DNA of 64,000 bases from Stictocephala bisonia (lineage: Eukaryota > Arthropoda > Insecta > Hemiptera > Membracidae): positions 186,001 to 250,000 of the forward strand of contig JAQJVL010000755.1 in the NCBI GenBank assembly GCA_035578905.1, read 5' to 3'. Position 1 is the stretch's first letter; every line of letters starts with the position of its first letter. Of this stretch, positions 13,701 to 25,300 are shown one piece after another. The notes beneath the pieces were generated by a model. It was not told the DNA's origin, searched no databases, and was given only the letters and a program-made list of their open reading frames with translations. The translations under genes were made by a program, and so were the position numbers.

Positions 13701-14827
13701 TTTTAAAGTATTTAATCAATTAAGATTTGTATTACTAAGTTACGCAATAGTATATTACATGCCATAAATGTTATGTATATGTATTCAACAGCTACATAAG
13801 GCTATTAAAATGAACAATTACAAAATACTTACTACATAAAGAAAGCCGAAAAACGTGGACTTACCTTTATTGTTTTCTTCAAAATGTGGACTGAATATTA
13901 CATAATACCCGATATGTTCAGTTTTACATAAAAAAAAGTCTACTTATATGTTGATATAAATCAATGTATTACATAAATCTTCAATATGTGTAACTTAACC
14001 AATACATTTAAAAACTAATTTGTATTTAATAAGTGGTACAGGAGCACATAATAAAGTAATTAAGTTCAGTGAAACTGTACACCAGCAGGAAGCAGAATTA
14101 ATGGTTAAGGTTTTAAGAAAGTTCAATGTAGCTAATCTTTCGTCATCCTTCCGAAGTTCAACAACAGTGCCCACCAGTTTTTAGAGGATGTTTGTCCAAC
14201 TACGATATGTGGGTTAACTTTCTGCGTCATTTGAAGCATCCTAACTTATTGCGCATAAGTTCAAGTCTGTTAGTTATGTCATTCTTGTTTTATTTATTTA
14301 TTAATTTTTTTACATTTTCCACAGCATTTCTCAGCATTAAATTAGTTCCACAATTAAATTAATTTGTTATATCGGTGTTTTTGCATAGTTATTTATGTTA
14401 TCCTTCTATATTTATTGTGGGATTGTGGTTATTGATGTTTGTTTACTCACAGTCAGCATCACACTAGTATGTATCTTAATTACACTATTAGAATTGTTAA
14501 TTGTTTATTTTGTCATACTTTGTTATAATCGTTCTGAAATTTATTATTGTTGTTATTCAATACCTAGAGAGATAAGTTAAAGAAATTGTATTCATATTGG
14601 CAAATCGATGTTGAATAGTTATATCTACCAACAATTCAATTTTATGGGTCTATTTTATTCCATTTCTCTTTGTAAAATGGTTATGACTGTTTTAAATGAA
14701 ATTAAAACAAAATCCACTCATTAAAAATTATGTATTAATAGAAGCCTCTTTAGGTGCTGAATATGACTAAATAGTAATTAAATCGACTCACCAACAAAAT
14801 CACAGTCAAGAGGATTTGCGTCGACAT
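1343..14827 (-). CDS. Secreted mucin-like Thr/Ser-rich repeat protein (five exons)
   Basis: Joined exons 14827-14792, 9379-9070, 7144-6747, 5717-5423 and 4740-1343 give one frame with intron phases 0, 1, 0 and 1; each acceptor restores the frame left by its donor. Coding length is 4437 nt (1478 codons plus stop), but an in-frame TAA at 2177-2179 would end the protein after residue 1200. Residues 1-23 form a signal peptide. Residues 24 to about 478 are a non-repetitive, helix-rich ectodomain with scattered cysteines and several N-X-S/T sites. From about 480 onward the chain is Thr/Ser/Pro repeats, first of 26 residues, then of 24. No transmembrane segment is seen, so a secreted, O-glycosylated, mucin-like product (gut, salivary or cuticular surface) is inferred. 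I cannot name the family; the layout, helical Cys-bearing N-terminus plus repeat tail, recalls arthropod TsetseEP/DUF725-type proteins, but that is only a search idea. The stop could be a real short form, a nonsense allele, or a sequencing error. Confidence 0.8.
1390..4290 (-). repeat. Coding minisatellite, 78-bp and 72-bp units
   Basis: About 27 units of 78 bp occupy roughly 2130-4290, and degenerate 72-bp units with diverged linkers occupy roughly 1390-1860, all inside exon 5. Both lengths are multiples of three, so the copy number can change without breaking the frame. Variation between 78-bp copies is patchy and shared between distant copies (for example a CTTGGTATG variant at about 2641 and 3421 within similar neighbourhoods), pointing to duplication of blocks of several units. 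Confidence 0.9.
2177..2179 (-). other. In-frame TAA inside the mucin repeat frame
   Basis: Plus-strand reads GGTTACGTAG here where neighbouring units read GGGTACGTAG or GGGTATGTAG. On the coding strand this turns a Tyr codon into TAA (codon 1201). No base is gained or lost, and the repeat frame continues unchanged for 277 codons. Confidence 0.9.
5423..5717 (-). CDS. Mucin-like gene, exon 4
   Basis: Residues 249-346 plus one base. The acceptor is ATTTTTCAG at 5718 and the donor is GTAAGA (G at 5422). It begins NKWEGYNDTLSTQISKSQ and has four N-glycosylation sites (NDT, NQT, NYT, NVT) in under 100 residues, a helical pattern, and one cysteine near the end (SAC). The density of N-glycan sites supports an extracellular location. 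No named domain is recognised. Confidence 0.8.
6747..7144 (-). CDS. Mucin-like gene, exon 3
   Basis: Residues 116-248. The acceptor is GGCTTGCAG at 7145 and the donor is GTAAGA (G at 6746), both good. The exon starts EVSTFSDCTADVAAKLGRL and has the look of amphipathic helices with regularly placed cysteines (SDC, DVC, MSC, VSC, LDC). One N-X-T site (NAT) is present. It is GC-rich against an AT-rich background. I recognise no named domain. The open frame upstream of the acceptor (7145-7217) is intron. Confidence 0.8.
7580..7842. repeat. 21-bp minisatellite in intron 2
   Basis: About 12 copies of a 21-bp unit containing GAACTATTAGATGACATATT, with two 20-bp copies near 7625-7650 that lack one T. 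It lies in intron 2 of the mucin-like gene. The short open frames across it are repeat artefacts. Confidence 0.9.
8583..8768 (+). mobile_element. tRNA-derived SINE-like element in intron 2
   Basis: The 5' part looks like a decayed tRNA: an A-box-like stretch at about 8590-8605 (AATGAGTGGTTAAAG) and a B-box-like GGTTTTAATCC at 8642-8652, about 50 bp apart as in Pol III promoters. A non-tRNA body follows and ends in an A-rich stretch (GGCAGAAAAATG). It is antisense to the host gene. No target-site duplication was identified. Confidence 0.5.
9070..9379 (-). CDS. Mucin-like gene, exon 2
   Basis: Residues 13-115 plus one base. It completes the signal peptide and begins the mature protein (ADFNLSEYVFWQKAG...), with two further cysteines (SCQLR, GCLEG) and one N-glycosylation site (NLS). 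The acceptor is CCAG at 9380, preceded by a run of A rather than pyrimidines; a second in-frame acceptor, TTCCAG ending at 9368, would start the exon at 9367 and remove YVFQ. The donor is GTCAGA (G at 9069), a weak site, but it leaves phase 1, which is what exon 3 needs. The exon is clearly richer in G+C than the surrounding intron, as expected for coding sequence. Confidence 0.75.
11276..13320. repeat. 43-bp minisatellite in intron 1, about 48 copies
   Basis: The period is 43 bp (for example CGCTAACC at 12901 and 12944). Each unit carries the palindrome AGACGTCT and a GATATTAACATTATTG block. Left-hand copies are diverse and right-hand copies (12730-13160) nearly identical, suggesting recent spread at the right. 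It lies in intron 1 of the mucin-like gene, between the signal-peptide exon and exon 2. 43 is not a multiple of three and no frame stays open. Confidence 0.95.
13321..14791. other. AT-rich part of intron 1, nothing else recognised
   Basis: Intron sequence between the 43-bp array and exon 1. Only short open frames without coding character were seen. The left part of intron 1 (9380-11275) is similar and holds no supportable exon. Confidence 0.5.
14792..14827 (-). CDS. Mucin-like gene, exon 1 (start of signal peptide)
   Basis: The exon reads MSTQILLTVILL from an ATG at 14827 and is followed directly by the strong donor GTGAGT (G at 14791). The junction is phase 0. Joined to exon 2 it gives MSTQILLTVILL-YVFQSLLTCRA, a typical signal peptide with a polar start, a hydrophobic core and a likely cut after Ala 23. 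That fit, together with the matching phase, is why I link this exon to one 5.4 kb away. It is too short to be found by open-frame length. An untranslated exon further upstream cannot be excluded. Confidence 0.7.
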
Positions 14828-15035
14828 TTTAATGATTCGGTTGAAAGTCTACTGATAGTGAAACACCTTTTGAGACAGTCTCTAACCATGACGCAACACT
14901 CAAACCATATCAAGGACTTGCTCAAGTGACTCTTCAACCACGAGTGGCTCAATTAATGTACAATTACACTTTACAGTAAATCGGGATATTGGGTTTCCTC
15001 AGTGATTTTGAATAGTATCAGGTCTAAGCTCAATT

Positions 15036-15044
15036 ATTTAAATA
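15036..15044 (-). promoter_or_regulatory. Possible TATA-like box of mucin-like gene
   Basis: On the minus strand TATTTAAAT lies about 215 bases upstream of the ATG at 14827, and TTCAAA / TCACT initiator-like sequences follow 35-41 bases later. The match is loose and such motifs are common in AT-rich DNA, so this is only a candidate. Confidence 0.18.
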
Positions 15045-15670
15045 CTCACTCTAGCCATATGTGCCGTTTGTCTGTGTAACACCAGTCGAGTGACGTATAG
15101 CTAGGGGTGAGAGGCTCAATTGTCTTTCTTTGGATGCATAAAAAATAAAAATATATATTTTTACCTTTAATTAAAGAAAAATCCCATCAAAAATAAAAAC
15201 CCTAAATCATAATTTAACCCTTAACAATTTTTATCTTCGTATCAAACTTAGCCAATTAGTTTAAATTTGATTTAACTAGTATTTTTTACGTGTGATTTAT
15301 TTTGTTGTTTTTGTACAGATATGTTTTCTGTTTATATTTACAACTGAAGATCCCTTAACCAGTGAAATCGCTTATGATAAAAATTAAATTTGTGGAATTT
15401 TATTAAAATATTACTTTCAATGTACAACCTAACAAATTCCATCAAGCATATACAGCAGAAAATATCTATTAAGTATTAGTAGATAATTGTATAAGAAAAC
15501 ATACAACTAATAATGAAATCAAAGTTCAGTCACAAAGACATGCACTGAATATGTGTCGAGTAGTTATTTCTCCTGATTTCAATATGTCGTTCCCTTCCTT
15601 ATTCCCCCAAATACTGAAGGATAAAGGTAGTAATTATTACAACATATGTATACAGATTTACATTTATATA

Positions 15671-15952
15671 TTTTATTTATTTATTTATTTATTAATAAGA
15701 CGCCGATCGTCAAGATATGGGCGAATATGGATTTCGAATGAGTGTGATGAGTGTAGATGAGCGAATGTATTCATTGTTACAAACTAAGGCCGACTATTCC
15801 TTAGAAAGTGTCATTAATTAATAGCCCAATGACAAATGAACAGCCGGTGGTTATCAGCTGATCCTTCTCAAAATGTATCATGACTCTGATTGGGATCGAA
15901 CTGAGAACCTTTAGCACATGAAGCTGGGATTGAACCAACTACGCTACCGACC
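15671..15952 (-). mobile_element. tRNA-derived SINE with (TAAA)n tail
   Basis: On the minus strand the element begins GGTCGGTAGCGTAGTTGG, with an A box TAGCGTAGTTGG (15946-15935) and a B box GTTCGATCCC (15901-15892) 45 bases later, the spacing of tRNA genes. A second B-box-like GGTTCAATCCC lies directly after the A box. A body of about 200 bp follows, and the element ends in AATAAATAAATAAATAAA at about 15693-15671. tRNA-like head, unrelated body and simple-repeat tail together fit a SINE of about 280 bp. The short plus-strand frame across it is not a gene. Confidence 0.65.
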
Positions 15953-17593
15953 AATTTATAAATATATAAGTTTATAATTATGAACTTATATATTTATAAT
16001 TATAAATATATTACATTAGTTGTAATATATTTATAATTGTCACTGAGGTGTTATCAACGGCCAAAAGATTGCAGTCTCCGGTTATTTTTTTCGTAGAGGC
16101 TGTTATCAACCTACCTGTTATCAATTGGTAACAAAACTTTAATCCTATTTCTTTAAATTTAATTTTCTTCTCTTAATATTTGTGATTGATCTAATAACTA
16201 TGACAATATTAGTATTATTTCAGAGATATTGAATAAGCTTATACTTAACTTATTGGTTATCATGGTAAGAGAATGTGATACAAATTGAGTAATTAATTAA
16301 AATATACATCTACATTTATACGATAAATTAAAATTATTTATTGTATATTTAAATATATTTAAGGTGGAGTCTCTAACTGTGATGTAGCATTTTCATATAG
16401 GCTCTACCTAGACCATATTCAATAATATGATATAATATAAAATACAGTATTAATAATTTATCTTGAAATATAACAACTAAGTTGTTACTCAGAGGAATTA
16501 ATAACAATAGAAAACAACATACTTCCTAAAATAAATCCTACTATATTGATTTGTTGCAGATCTAGGTTTCTAATACTGTTATAATATGTAAACAATGGTT
16601 TGATGGAACTTTTTACACATTTTGTCTATTTTGTACTTCCGCAATAGTAAAGTCATAATGTCTATAAAATTACCAGAAAGAATTTATGTTGCCCCCATAA
16701 AATAATGCGTTTCTGTTGCGAAAGTTACTCGTATTAAAGCTAAAGGGTTTGGTTTCTGAAGCTGTGTTGGACAATTACTGGCATGTACATAGTTTAGTAA
16801 CCTAAGTTGTTACTTGCTAAGTAACAAACTGTGACCAGGCGGAACTTTCTGCAACATTGGCTGAGAAATGTTCCCAACTCAGCCAAACATTTACAATTAG
16901 AATGGTAAATATTTTATCAAAGGTTGAATTTTTGTTCAATGTTTATAAATATATCCTACTAAGATGTTTAGATCATGAATATATCAGAGGAAATCCTGGT
17001 AGAAGTTTGGCATGCAGCAAGACATTTGTATATGTAGGAGAATGTGTGTATCCTTGTTTTTTTTTTTTTTACTTATTTTTTTCCTATTTAATAGATTTTT
17101 TAAATGTTAAAGCTATTTTATATTCTCTATTTTGTATGGAGCATCAATACATACCACTATTTTATTTTGAAATTTATATCTGAATGTTTCCGCGTCAAAA
17201 TTAGTTATTTGAGTATAGTATAAATTTTTAAAAGTTCCGGATTTTTTAAGAACCCATTTGATAAAAATCTTCTAAGATTTGTTATGTTTAAACGTTTTTA
17301 TTTATGAAGAGATAAAATTCAAACTATTTATGATTTTTTTACATTGGCACTTCTCACACAATCTTAAAATATGATAACAAACAACTCCGCCAAAATAGTA
17401 AATATTTGTGTTAATTTAATGCATATAAATAGATATGGGGAAATAGCTTCCTCCCTCATCACAAAACATTATTCTTACGTAGTTTATTACTTCAATGAAC
17501 TTGGATAGTATATAGACAAAAAGTTCTTTGAAAGTAAAGAACACTTATAAGTCACCTATCTTTTAGCCGGTTTAACATGGCAAAAAAGCTTTA
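15953..17593. other. AT-rich intergenic sequence, no gene seen
   Basis: Only short open frames without coding composition were found. A run of T lies at about 17060-17070. Confidence 0.5.
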
Positions 17594-20500
17594 GGTGCCT
17601 TAGCAGGCTCTGTTACGGTGCCTTAGCAGGCCATGTTACGGTGCCTTAGCAGGCCCTGTTACGGTGCCTTAGCAGGCCATGTTAAGGTGCCTTAGCATGC
17701 TCGGTTACGGTGCCTTATCATGCTCGGTTACGGTGCCTTAGCAGGCCATGTTAAGGTGCCTTAGCATGCTCGGTTACAGTGCCTTAGCAGGCCATGTTAA
17801 GGTGCCTTAGCATGCTCGGTTACGGTGCCTTAGCAGGCCATGTTAAGGTGCCTTAGCATGCTCGGTTACGGTGCCTTAGCAGGCCCTGTTACGGTGCCCT
17901 AACAGGCTCTGTTACGGTGCCTTAACAGGCTCGGTTACGGTGCCTTAGCAGGCTCTGTTACGGTGCCTTAGCAGGCTCTGTTACGGTGCCTTAGCAGGCC
18001 ATGTTAAGGTGCCTTAGCATGCTCGGTTACGGTGCCTTAACAGGCCCTGTTACGATGCCTTAGCAGGCTCTGTTATGGTGCCTTAACAGGCTCTGTTACG
18101 GTGCCTTAACAGGCTCTGTTACAGTGCCTTAGCAGGCTCTGTTACGGTGCCTTAACAGGCTCTGTTATGTTGCCTTATCAGGCTCTGTTACGGTGCCTTA
18201 GCAGGCTCTGTTACGGTGCCTTAGCAGGTCCTGTTACGGTGCCTTAGCAGGCTCTATTACGGTGCCTTAGCAGGCTCGGTTACGATGCCTTAGCATGCCA
18301 TGTTAAGGCGCCTTAGCATGCTCGGTTATGGTGCTTTAGCAGGCCCTGTTACGGTGCCCTAACAGGCTCTGTTACGGTGCCTTAACAGGCTCGGTTACGG
18401 TGCCTTAGCAGGCTCTGTTACGGCGCCTTAACAGGCTCTGTTACGGTGCCTTAGCAGGCTCTGTTACGGTGCCTTAACAGGCTCTGTTATGTTGCCTTAG
18501 CAGGCTCTGTTACGGTGCCTTAGCAAGCTCTGTTACGGTGCCTTAGCAGGTCCTTTTACGGTGCCTTAGCAGGCTCTATTACGGTGCCTTAGCATGCTCG
18601 GTTAAAGGTGCCTTAGCAGGCCATGTTAAGGTGCCTTAGCATGCTCGGTTACGGTGCCTTAGCATGCTCGGTTACGGTGCCTTAGCAGGCCATGTTAAGG
18701 TGCCTTAGCATGCTCGGTTACGGTGCCTTAGCAGGCCATATGCTCGGTTACGGTGCCTTAGCATGCTCGGTTACGGTGCCTTACCATGCTCAGTTACGGT
18801 GCCTTAGCATGCTCGGTTAAGGTGCCATAGCATGCTCGGTTACGGTGCCTTAGCATGCTCGGTTACGGTGCCTTAGCAGGCCATGTTAAGGTGACTTAGC
18901 AGGCTCTGTTACGGTGCCTTAGCAGGCCATGTTAAGGTGCCTTAGCATGCTCGGTTACGGTGCCTTAGCAGGCCCTGTTACGGTGCCTTAGCAGGCTCTG
19001 TTACGGTGCCTTAGCAGGCCATGTTTAGGTGCCTTAGCATGCTTGGTTACGGTGCCTTAACAGGCCCTGTTACGATGCCTTAGCAGGCTCTGTTATGGTG
19101 CCTTAACAGGCTCTGTTACGGTGCCTTAACAGGCTCTGTTATGTTGTCTTAGCAGGCTCTGTTACGGTGCCTTAGCAGGCTCTGTTACGGTGCCTTAGCA
19201 GGTCCTGTTACGGTGCCTTAGCAAGCTCTATTACGGTGACTTAGCAGGCTCGGTTACGGTGCCTTAGCATGCTCGGTTACGGTGCCTTAGCAGGCCATGT
19301 TAAGGTGCCTTAGCATGCTCGGTTACGGTGCCTTAGCAGGACATAATAAGGTGCCTTAGCATGCTCGGTTACGGTGCCTTAGCAGGACATGTTAAGGTGC
19401 CTTAGCATGCTCGGTTACGGTGCCTTAGCAGGCCATGTTAAGGTGCCTTAGCATGCTCGGTTACAATGCCTTAGCAGGCCATGTTAAGGTGCCTTAGCAT
19501 GCTCGGTTACGGTGCCTTAGCAGGCCATGTTAAGGTGCCTTAGCAGGCTCTGTTACGGTGCCTTAGCATGCTCGGTTACGGTGCCTTAGCAGGCCATGTT
19601 AAGGTGCCTTAGCAGGCTCTGTTACGGTGCATTAGCAGGCCATGTTAAGGTGCCTTAGCATGCTTGGTTACGGTGCCTTAACAGGCCCTGTTACGGTGCC
19701 TTAGCAGGCTCTATTACGGTGCCTTAACAGGCTCTGTTACGGTGCCTTAACAGGCTCGGTTACGGTGCCTTAGCAGGCTCTGTTACGGTGCCTTAGCAGG
19801 CTCTGTTACGGTGTCTTAACAGGCTCTGTTATGTTGCCTTAGCAGGCTCTGTTACGGTGCCTTAGCAGGCTCTATTACGGTGCCTTAGCAGGCTCGGTTA
19901 CGGTGCCTTAACAGGCTCTGTTACGGTGCCTTAACAGGCTCGGTTACTGTGCCTTAACTGGCTCGGTTACGGTGCCTTAGCAGGTCCTGTTACGGTGCCT
20001 TAGCAGGCTCTATTACGGTGCCTTAGCAGGCTCGGTTACGGTGCCTTAGCAGGCCATGTTAAGGTGCCTTAGCATGCTCGGTTACGGTGCCTTAGCAGGC
20101 CATGTTAAGGTGCCTTAGCAGGCTCTGTTACGGTGCCTTAGCATGCTCGGTTACGGTGCCTTAGCAGGCCATGTTAAGGTGCCTTAGCAGGCTCTGTTAC
20201 GGTGCCTTAGCTGGCCATGTTAAGGTGCCTTAGCATGCTCGGTTATGGTGCCTTAGCAGGCCCTGTTACGGTGACTTAGCAGGCTCTGTTACGGTGCCTT
20301 ATCAGGCTCGGTTATGGTGCCTTAGGAGGCCATGTTAAGGTGCCTTAGCATGCTCGGTTACGTTGCCTTAGCAGGCCATGTTAAGGTGCCTTAGCATGCT
20401 CGGTTACGGTGCCTTAGCATCCTCGGTTACGCTGCCTTAGCATGCTCGGTTAAGGTGCCTTAGTATGCTCAGTTACGGTGCCTTAGCATGATCGGTTACG

Positions 20501-20873
20501 GTGCCTTAGCAGGCCATGTTAAGGTGCCTTAGCAGGCTCTGTTACGGTGCCTTAGCATGCTCGGTTACGGTTCCTTAGCAGGCTCTGTTACGGTGCCTTA
20601 ACAGGCTCTGTTACGGTGCCTTAACAGGCTCGGTTACGGTGCCTTAGTAGGCTCTGTTACGGTGCCTTAGCAGGCTCTGTTACGGAGCCTTAACAGGCTC
20701 TGTTATGTTGCCTTAGCAGGCTCTGTTACGGTGCCTTAGCAGGTCCTGATACGGTGCCTTAGCAGGCTCTATTACGGTGCCTTAGCAGGCTCGGTTACGG
20801 TGCCTTAACAGGCTCTGTTACGGTGCCTTAACAGGCTCGGTTACGGTGCCTTAGCAGGCTCTGTTACAGTGCC
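17594..20873. repeat. 23-bp minisatellite, about 143 copies
   Basis: The unit GGTGCCTTAGCAGGC... repeats every 23 bp over 3.3 kb. Three main forms are seen: one ending CTCTGTTAC, one ending CATGTTAA and one with ATGCTCGGTTAC. The second and third very often occur together as a 46-bp pair. One copy is damaged near 18735, where CATGTTAAGG has been lost. It is GC-richer than its surroundings. No frame stays open because 23 is not a multiple of three. Confidence 0.97.
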
Positions 20874-22302
20874 ATTATTTGTGTCTTAACAATACAATTT
20901 TACATCGACAAATAAAGTAAAAATTTTCAAACTTGAGTGGCTTGTATACTCTAGACTACTTTGGCTGAAGTTTTAACCGGTTAGCCAGAGGTAAATGACC
21001 AACAATGACACAGTGAATACAAAATTTATCTAATCATACAATTTCACATATCAGCACCGTTAAGTATATAATAAAACTTAAATCAGTAAGTGAACAATAA
21101 CAAGATAAGAAATTATAATGTTGTGTGTATATGAAATAAATGGTTATAATTTTTTTATTAATCTTTATTAAGAGCAATATATTTAATCTCTAAATATTTC
21201 CAATGGCATACGAAAAAATTAAAAAGTAACCATGCAAAAGTTTTACTTCTTGTGCTTTTACTAATTTAAATATGTAAATAACAACCACTTACTAATAATG
21301 TGTATTACTGAATCCAAGGCTTCGGTCCCCAGTGAGAGCGAATGAAATTTCTTAGTAAATACCAAAAGGCAGAAAAGTATGCAGATAAATCGAGTTCCCC
21401 AAACCTCAAATCACCTTATGTCGGATTTATGACCAAGGGAGAAGGAACAAAGTTTTACGAGCCATCAGTCAGGTCATTTTTGTTCCAAGAGTGGGAAACT
21501 TCTGTAAAATACACGACAATACTTTTAGACATATTGGAAAGTAATGTAGGAAACTTTGTATTGGGAACTTTCACTTTTGGAGATTAAATACGATGTGAGA
21601 TATTCGGCTTAAACCAACAAATAAAAACTATTATTTTCATTTCATAATTCAACAGAAGAGCCACTTTGCATTTTTCTTTTCAATAAAACTTATAATAATA
21701 ACTATAAATAGAAGTATGATAACAACAACCAGTGACATAAAAATATCAATAATTGAAAAAAGTTTCATCAACATAATACATAACTAATGTTATAAAAAAT
21801 GGTACAATAATAATATCGTAACAGGATAAACCTGTTATATAATGGTCAATGAGACGTTAAAGATACTTTAAGGGGACGTGATTTCCACAATTATTTTATA
21901 ATATTTTAGTACAAACCATCTAAACGGCTCATTTTTTACAATTATATTTTTGTACATAACCATATATAACAATAAATAATTGTTTTATAGTAATCCACAA
22001 AACAAGAAAAAGAATCTCCGCAATCACTTTGGGTATTTACATTCTCACAGATCCTATTCCCATCTTGTGATTTCATAAGTTTTATAATTAAAAAATGTGT
22101 TTACAACTAGCAAACCAGTGCCAATGAAAGTGTTGAGGTGGTGTTCTAAGGAAAAGTCAGAGTTTCATTTATTAAATATCTAATACGAATCTCTAAAATT
22201 ATATTATATGACAATTGTGTAACTGTGTTAATAAAAACATCTTATTTAGTCGATATTTTAAATTTAATTGTGTGATTTTATTTAACAAACATATCCTACG
22301 GG
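20874..22302. other. AT-rich intergenic sequence, no gene seen
   Basis: One open frame of 81 codons (21342-21587, plus strand) was looked at and not accepted: no splice context, no recognisable domain. Nothing else was found. Confidence 0.5.
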
Positions 22303-25300
22303 TATTCACGTGATTATCAGACGATGGGTGAATGTAACAGTGGTAAGATTGCCTTGTAAGTGTCTTCTGTGAGGAACAAGGAGTGTTGTACAGTGACAGG
22401 GTAATTGTGATAACGTGAGGAGTGGGTTGGACTATTCACGTGATTATCAGACGATGGGTGAATGTAACAGTGGTAAGATTGCCTTGTAAGTGTCTTCTGT
22501 GAGGAACAAGGAGTGTTGTACAGTGACAGGGTAATTGTGATAACGTGAGGAGTGGGTCGGACTATTCACGTGATTATCAGACGATGGGTGAATGTAACAG
22601 TGGTAAGATTGCCTTGTAAGTGTCTTCTGTGAGGAACAAGGAGTGTTGTACAGTGACAGGGTAATTGTGATAACGTGAGGAGTGGGTCGGACTATTCACG
22701 TGATTATCAGACGATGGGTGAATGTAACAGTGGTAAGATTGCCTTGTAAGTGTCTTCTGTGAGGAACAAGGAGTGTTGTACAGTGACAGGGTAATTGTGA
22801 TAACGTGAGGAGTGGGTTGGACTATTCACGTGATTATCAGACGATGGGTGAATGTAACAGTGGTAAGATTGCCTTGTAAGTGTCTTCTGTGAGGAACAAG
22901 GAGTGTTGTACAGTGACAGGGTAGTTGTGATAACGTGAGGAGTGGGTCGGACTATTCACGTGATTATCAGACGATGGGTGAATGTAACAGTGGTAAGATT
23001 GCCTTGTAAGTGTCTTCTGTGAGGAACAAGGAGTGTTGTACAGTGACAGGGTAATTGTGATAACGTGAGGAGTGGGTCGGACTATTCACGTGATTATCAG
23101 ACGATGGGTGATGTAACAGTGGTAAGATTGCCTTGTAAGTGTCTTCTGTGAGGAACAAGGAGTGTTGTACAGTGACAGGGTAGTTGTGATAACGTGAGGA
23201 GTGAGTCGGACTATTCACGTGATTATCAGACGATGGGTGAATGTAACAGTGGTAAGATTGCCTTGTAAGTGTCTTCTGTGAGGAACAAGGAGTGTTGTAC
23301 AGTGACAGGGTAATTGTGATAACGTGAGGAGTGGGTCGGACTATTCACGTGATTATCAGACGATGGGTGAATGTAACAGTGGTAAGATTGCCTTGTAAGT
23401 GTCTTCTGTGAGGAACAAGGAGTGTTGTACAGTGACAGGGTAATTGTGATAACGTGAGGAGTGGGTCGGACTATTCACGTGATTATCAGACGATGGGTGA
23501 ATGTAACAGTGGTAAGATTGCCTTGTAAGTGTCTTCTGTGAGGAACAAGGAGTGTTGTACAGTGACAGGGTAGTTGTGATAACGTGAGGAGTGGGTCGGA
23601 CTATTCACGTGATTATCAGACGATGGGTGAATGTAACAGTGGTAAGATTGCCTTGTAAGTGTCTTCTGTGAGGAACAAGGAGTGTTGTACAGTGACAGGG
23701 TAATTGTGATAACGTGAGGAGTGGGTCGGACTATTCACGTGATTATCAGACGATGGGTGAATGTAACAGTGGTAAGATTGCCTTGTAAGTGTCTTCTGTG
23801 AGGAACAAGGAGTGTTGTACAGTGACAGGGTAGTTGTGATAACGTGAGGAGTGGGTCGGACTATTCACGTGATTATCAGACGATGGGTGAATGTAACAGT
23901 GGTAAGATTGCCTTGTAAGTGTCTTCTGTGAGGAACAAGGAGTGTTGTACAGTGACAGGGTAATTGTGATAACGTGAGGAGTGGGTCGGACTATTCACGT
24001 GATTATCAGACGATGGGTGAATGTAACAGTGGTAAGATTGCCTTGTAAGTGTCTTCTGTGAGGAACAAGGAGTGTTGTACAGTGACAGGGTAATTGTGAT
24101 AACGTGAGGAGTGGGTCGGACTATTCACGTGATTATCAGACGATGGGTGAATGTAACAGTGGTAAGATTGCCTTGTAAGTGTCTTCTGTGAGGAACAAGG
24201 AGTGTTGTACAGTGACAGGGTAGTTGTGATAACGTGAGGAGTGGGTCGGACTATTCACGTGATTATCAGACGATGGGTGAATGTAACAGTGGTAAGATTG
24301 CCTTGTAAGTGTCTTCTGTGAGGAACAAGGAGTGTTGTACAGTGACAGGGTAGTTGTGATAACGTGAGGAGTGGGTCGGACTATTCACGTGATTATCAGA
24401 CGATGGGTGAATGTAACAGTGGTAAGATTGCCTTGTAAGTGTCTTCTGTGAGGAACAAGGAGTGTTGTACAGTGACAGGGTAGTTGTGATAACGTGAGGA
24501 GTGGGTCGGACTATTCACGTGATTATCAGACGATGGGTGAATGTAACAGTGGTAAGATTGCCTTGTAAGTGTCTTCTGTGAGGAACAAGGAGTGTTGTAC
24601 AGTGACAGGGTAGTTGTGATAACGTGAGGAGTGGGTCGGACTATTCACGTGATTATCAGACGATGGGTGATGTAACAGTGGTAAGATTGCCTTGTAAGTG
24701 TCTTCTGTGAGGAACAAGGAGTGTTGTACAGTGAAAGGGTAATTGTGATAACGTGAGGAGTGAGTCGGACTATTCACGTGATTATCAGACGATGGGTGAT
24801 GTAACAGTGGTAAGATTGCCTTGTAAGTGTCTTCTGTGAGGAACAAGGAGTGTTGTACAGTGACAGGGTAGTTGTGATAACGTGAGGAGTGGGTCGGACT
24901 ATTCACGTGATTATCAGACGATGGATGATGTAACAGTGGTAAGATTGCCTTGTAAGTGTCTTCTGTGAGGAACAAGGAGTGTTGTACAGTGACAGGGTAG
25001 TTGTGATAACGTAAGGAGTGGGTCGGACTATTCACGTGATTATCAGACGATGGGTGATGTAACAGTGTTAAGATTGCCTTGTAAGTGTCTTCTGTGAGGA
25101 ACAAGGAGTGTTGTACAGTGACAGGGTAGTTGTGATAACGTGAGGAGTGGGTCGGACTATTCACGTGATTATCAGACGATGGGTGAATGTAACAGTGGTA
25201 AGATTGCCTTGTAAGTGTCTTCTGTGAGGAACAAGGAGTGTTGTACAGTGACAGGGCAGTTGTGATAACGTCAGGAGTGGGTTGGACTATTCACGTGATT

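Noticed and set aside
21342..21587. Plus-strand frame of 81 codons (MKFLSKYQKAEKYADKS...)
   Set aside because: Length is within chance for the window, with no recognisable domain, no splice context and no neighbouring exon.
24526..25164. Minus-strand frame of 212 codons of SPTHSSRYHNYPVTVQHSLF-type repeats, and shorter ones across 22.9-27.3 kb
   Set aside because: Frames appear only where 129-bp copies of the 130-bp satellite follow each other; they have no unique ends or splice context.
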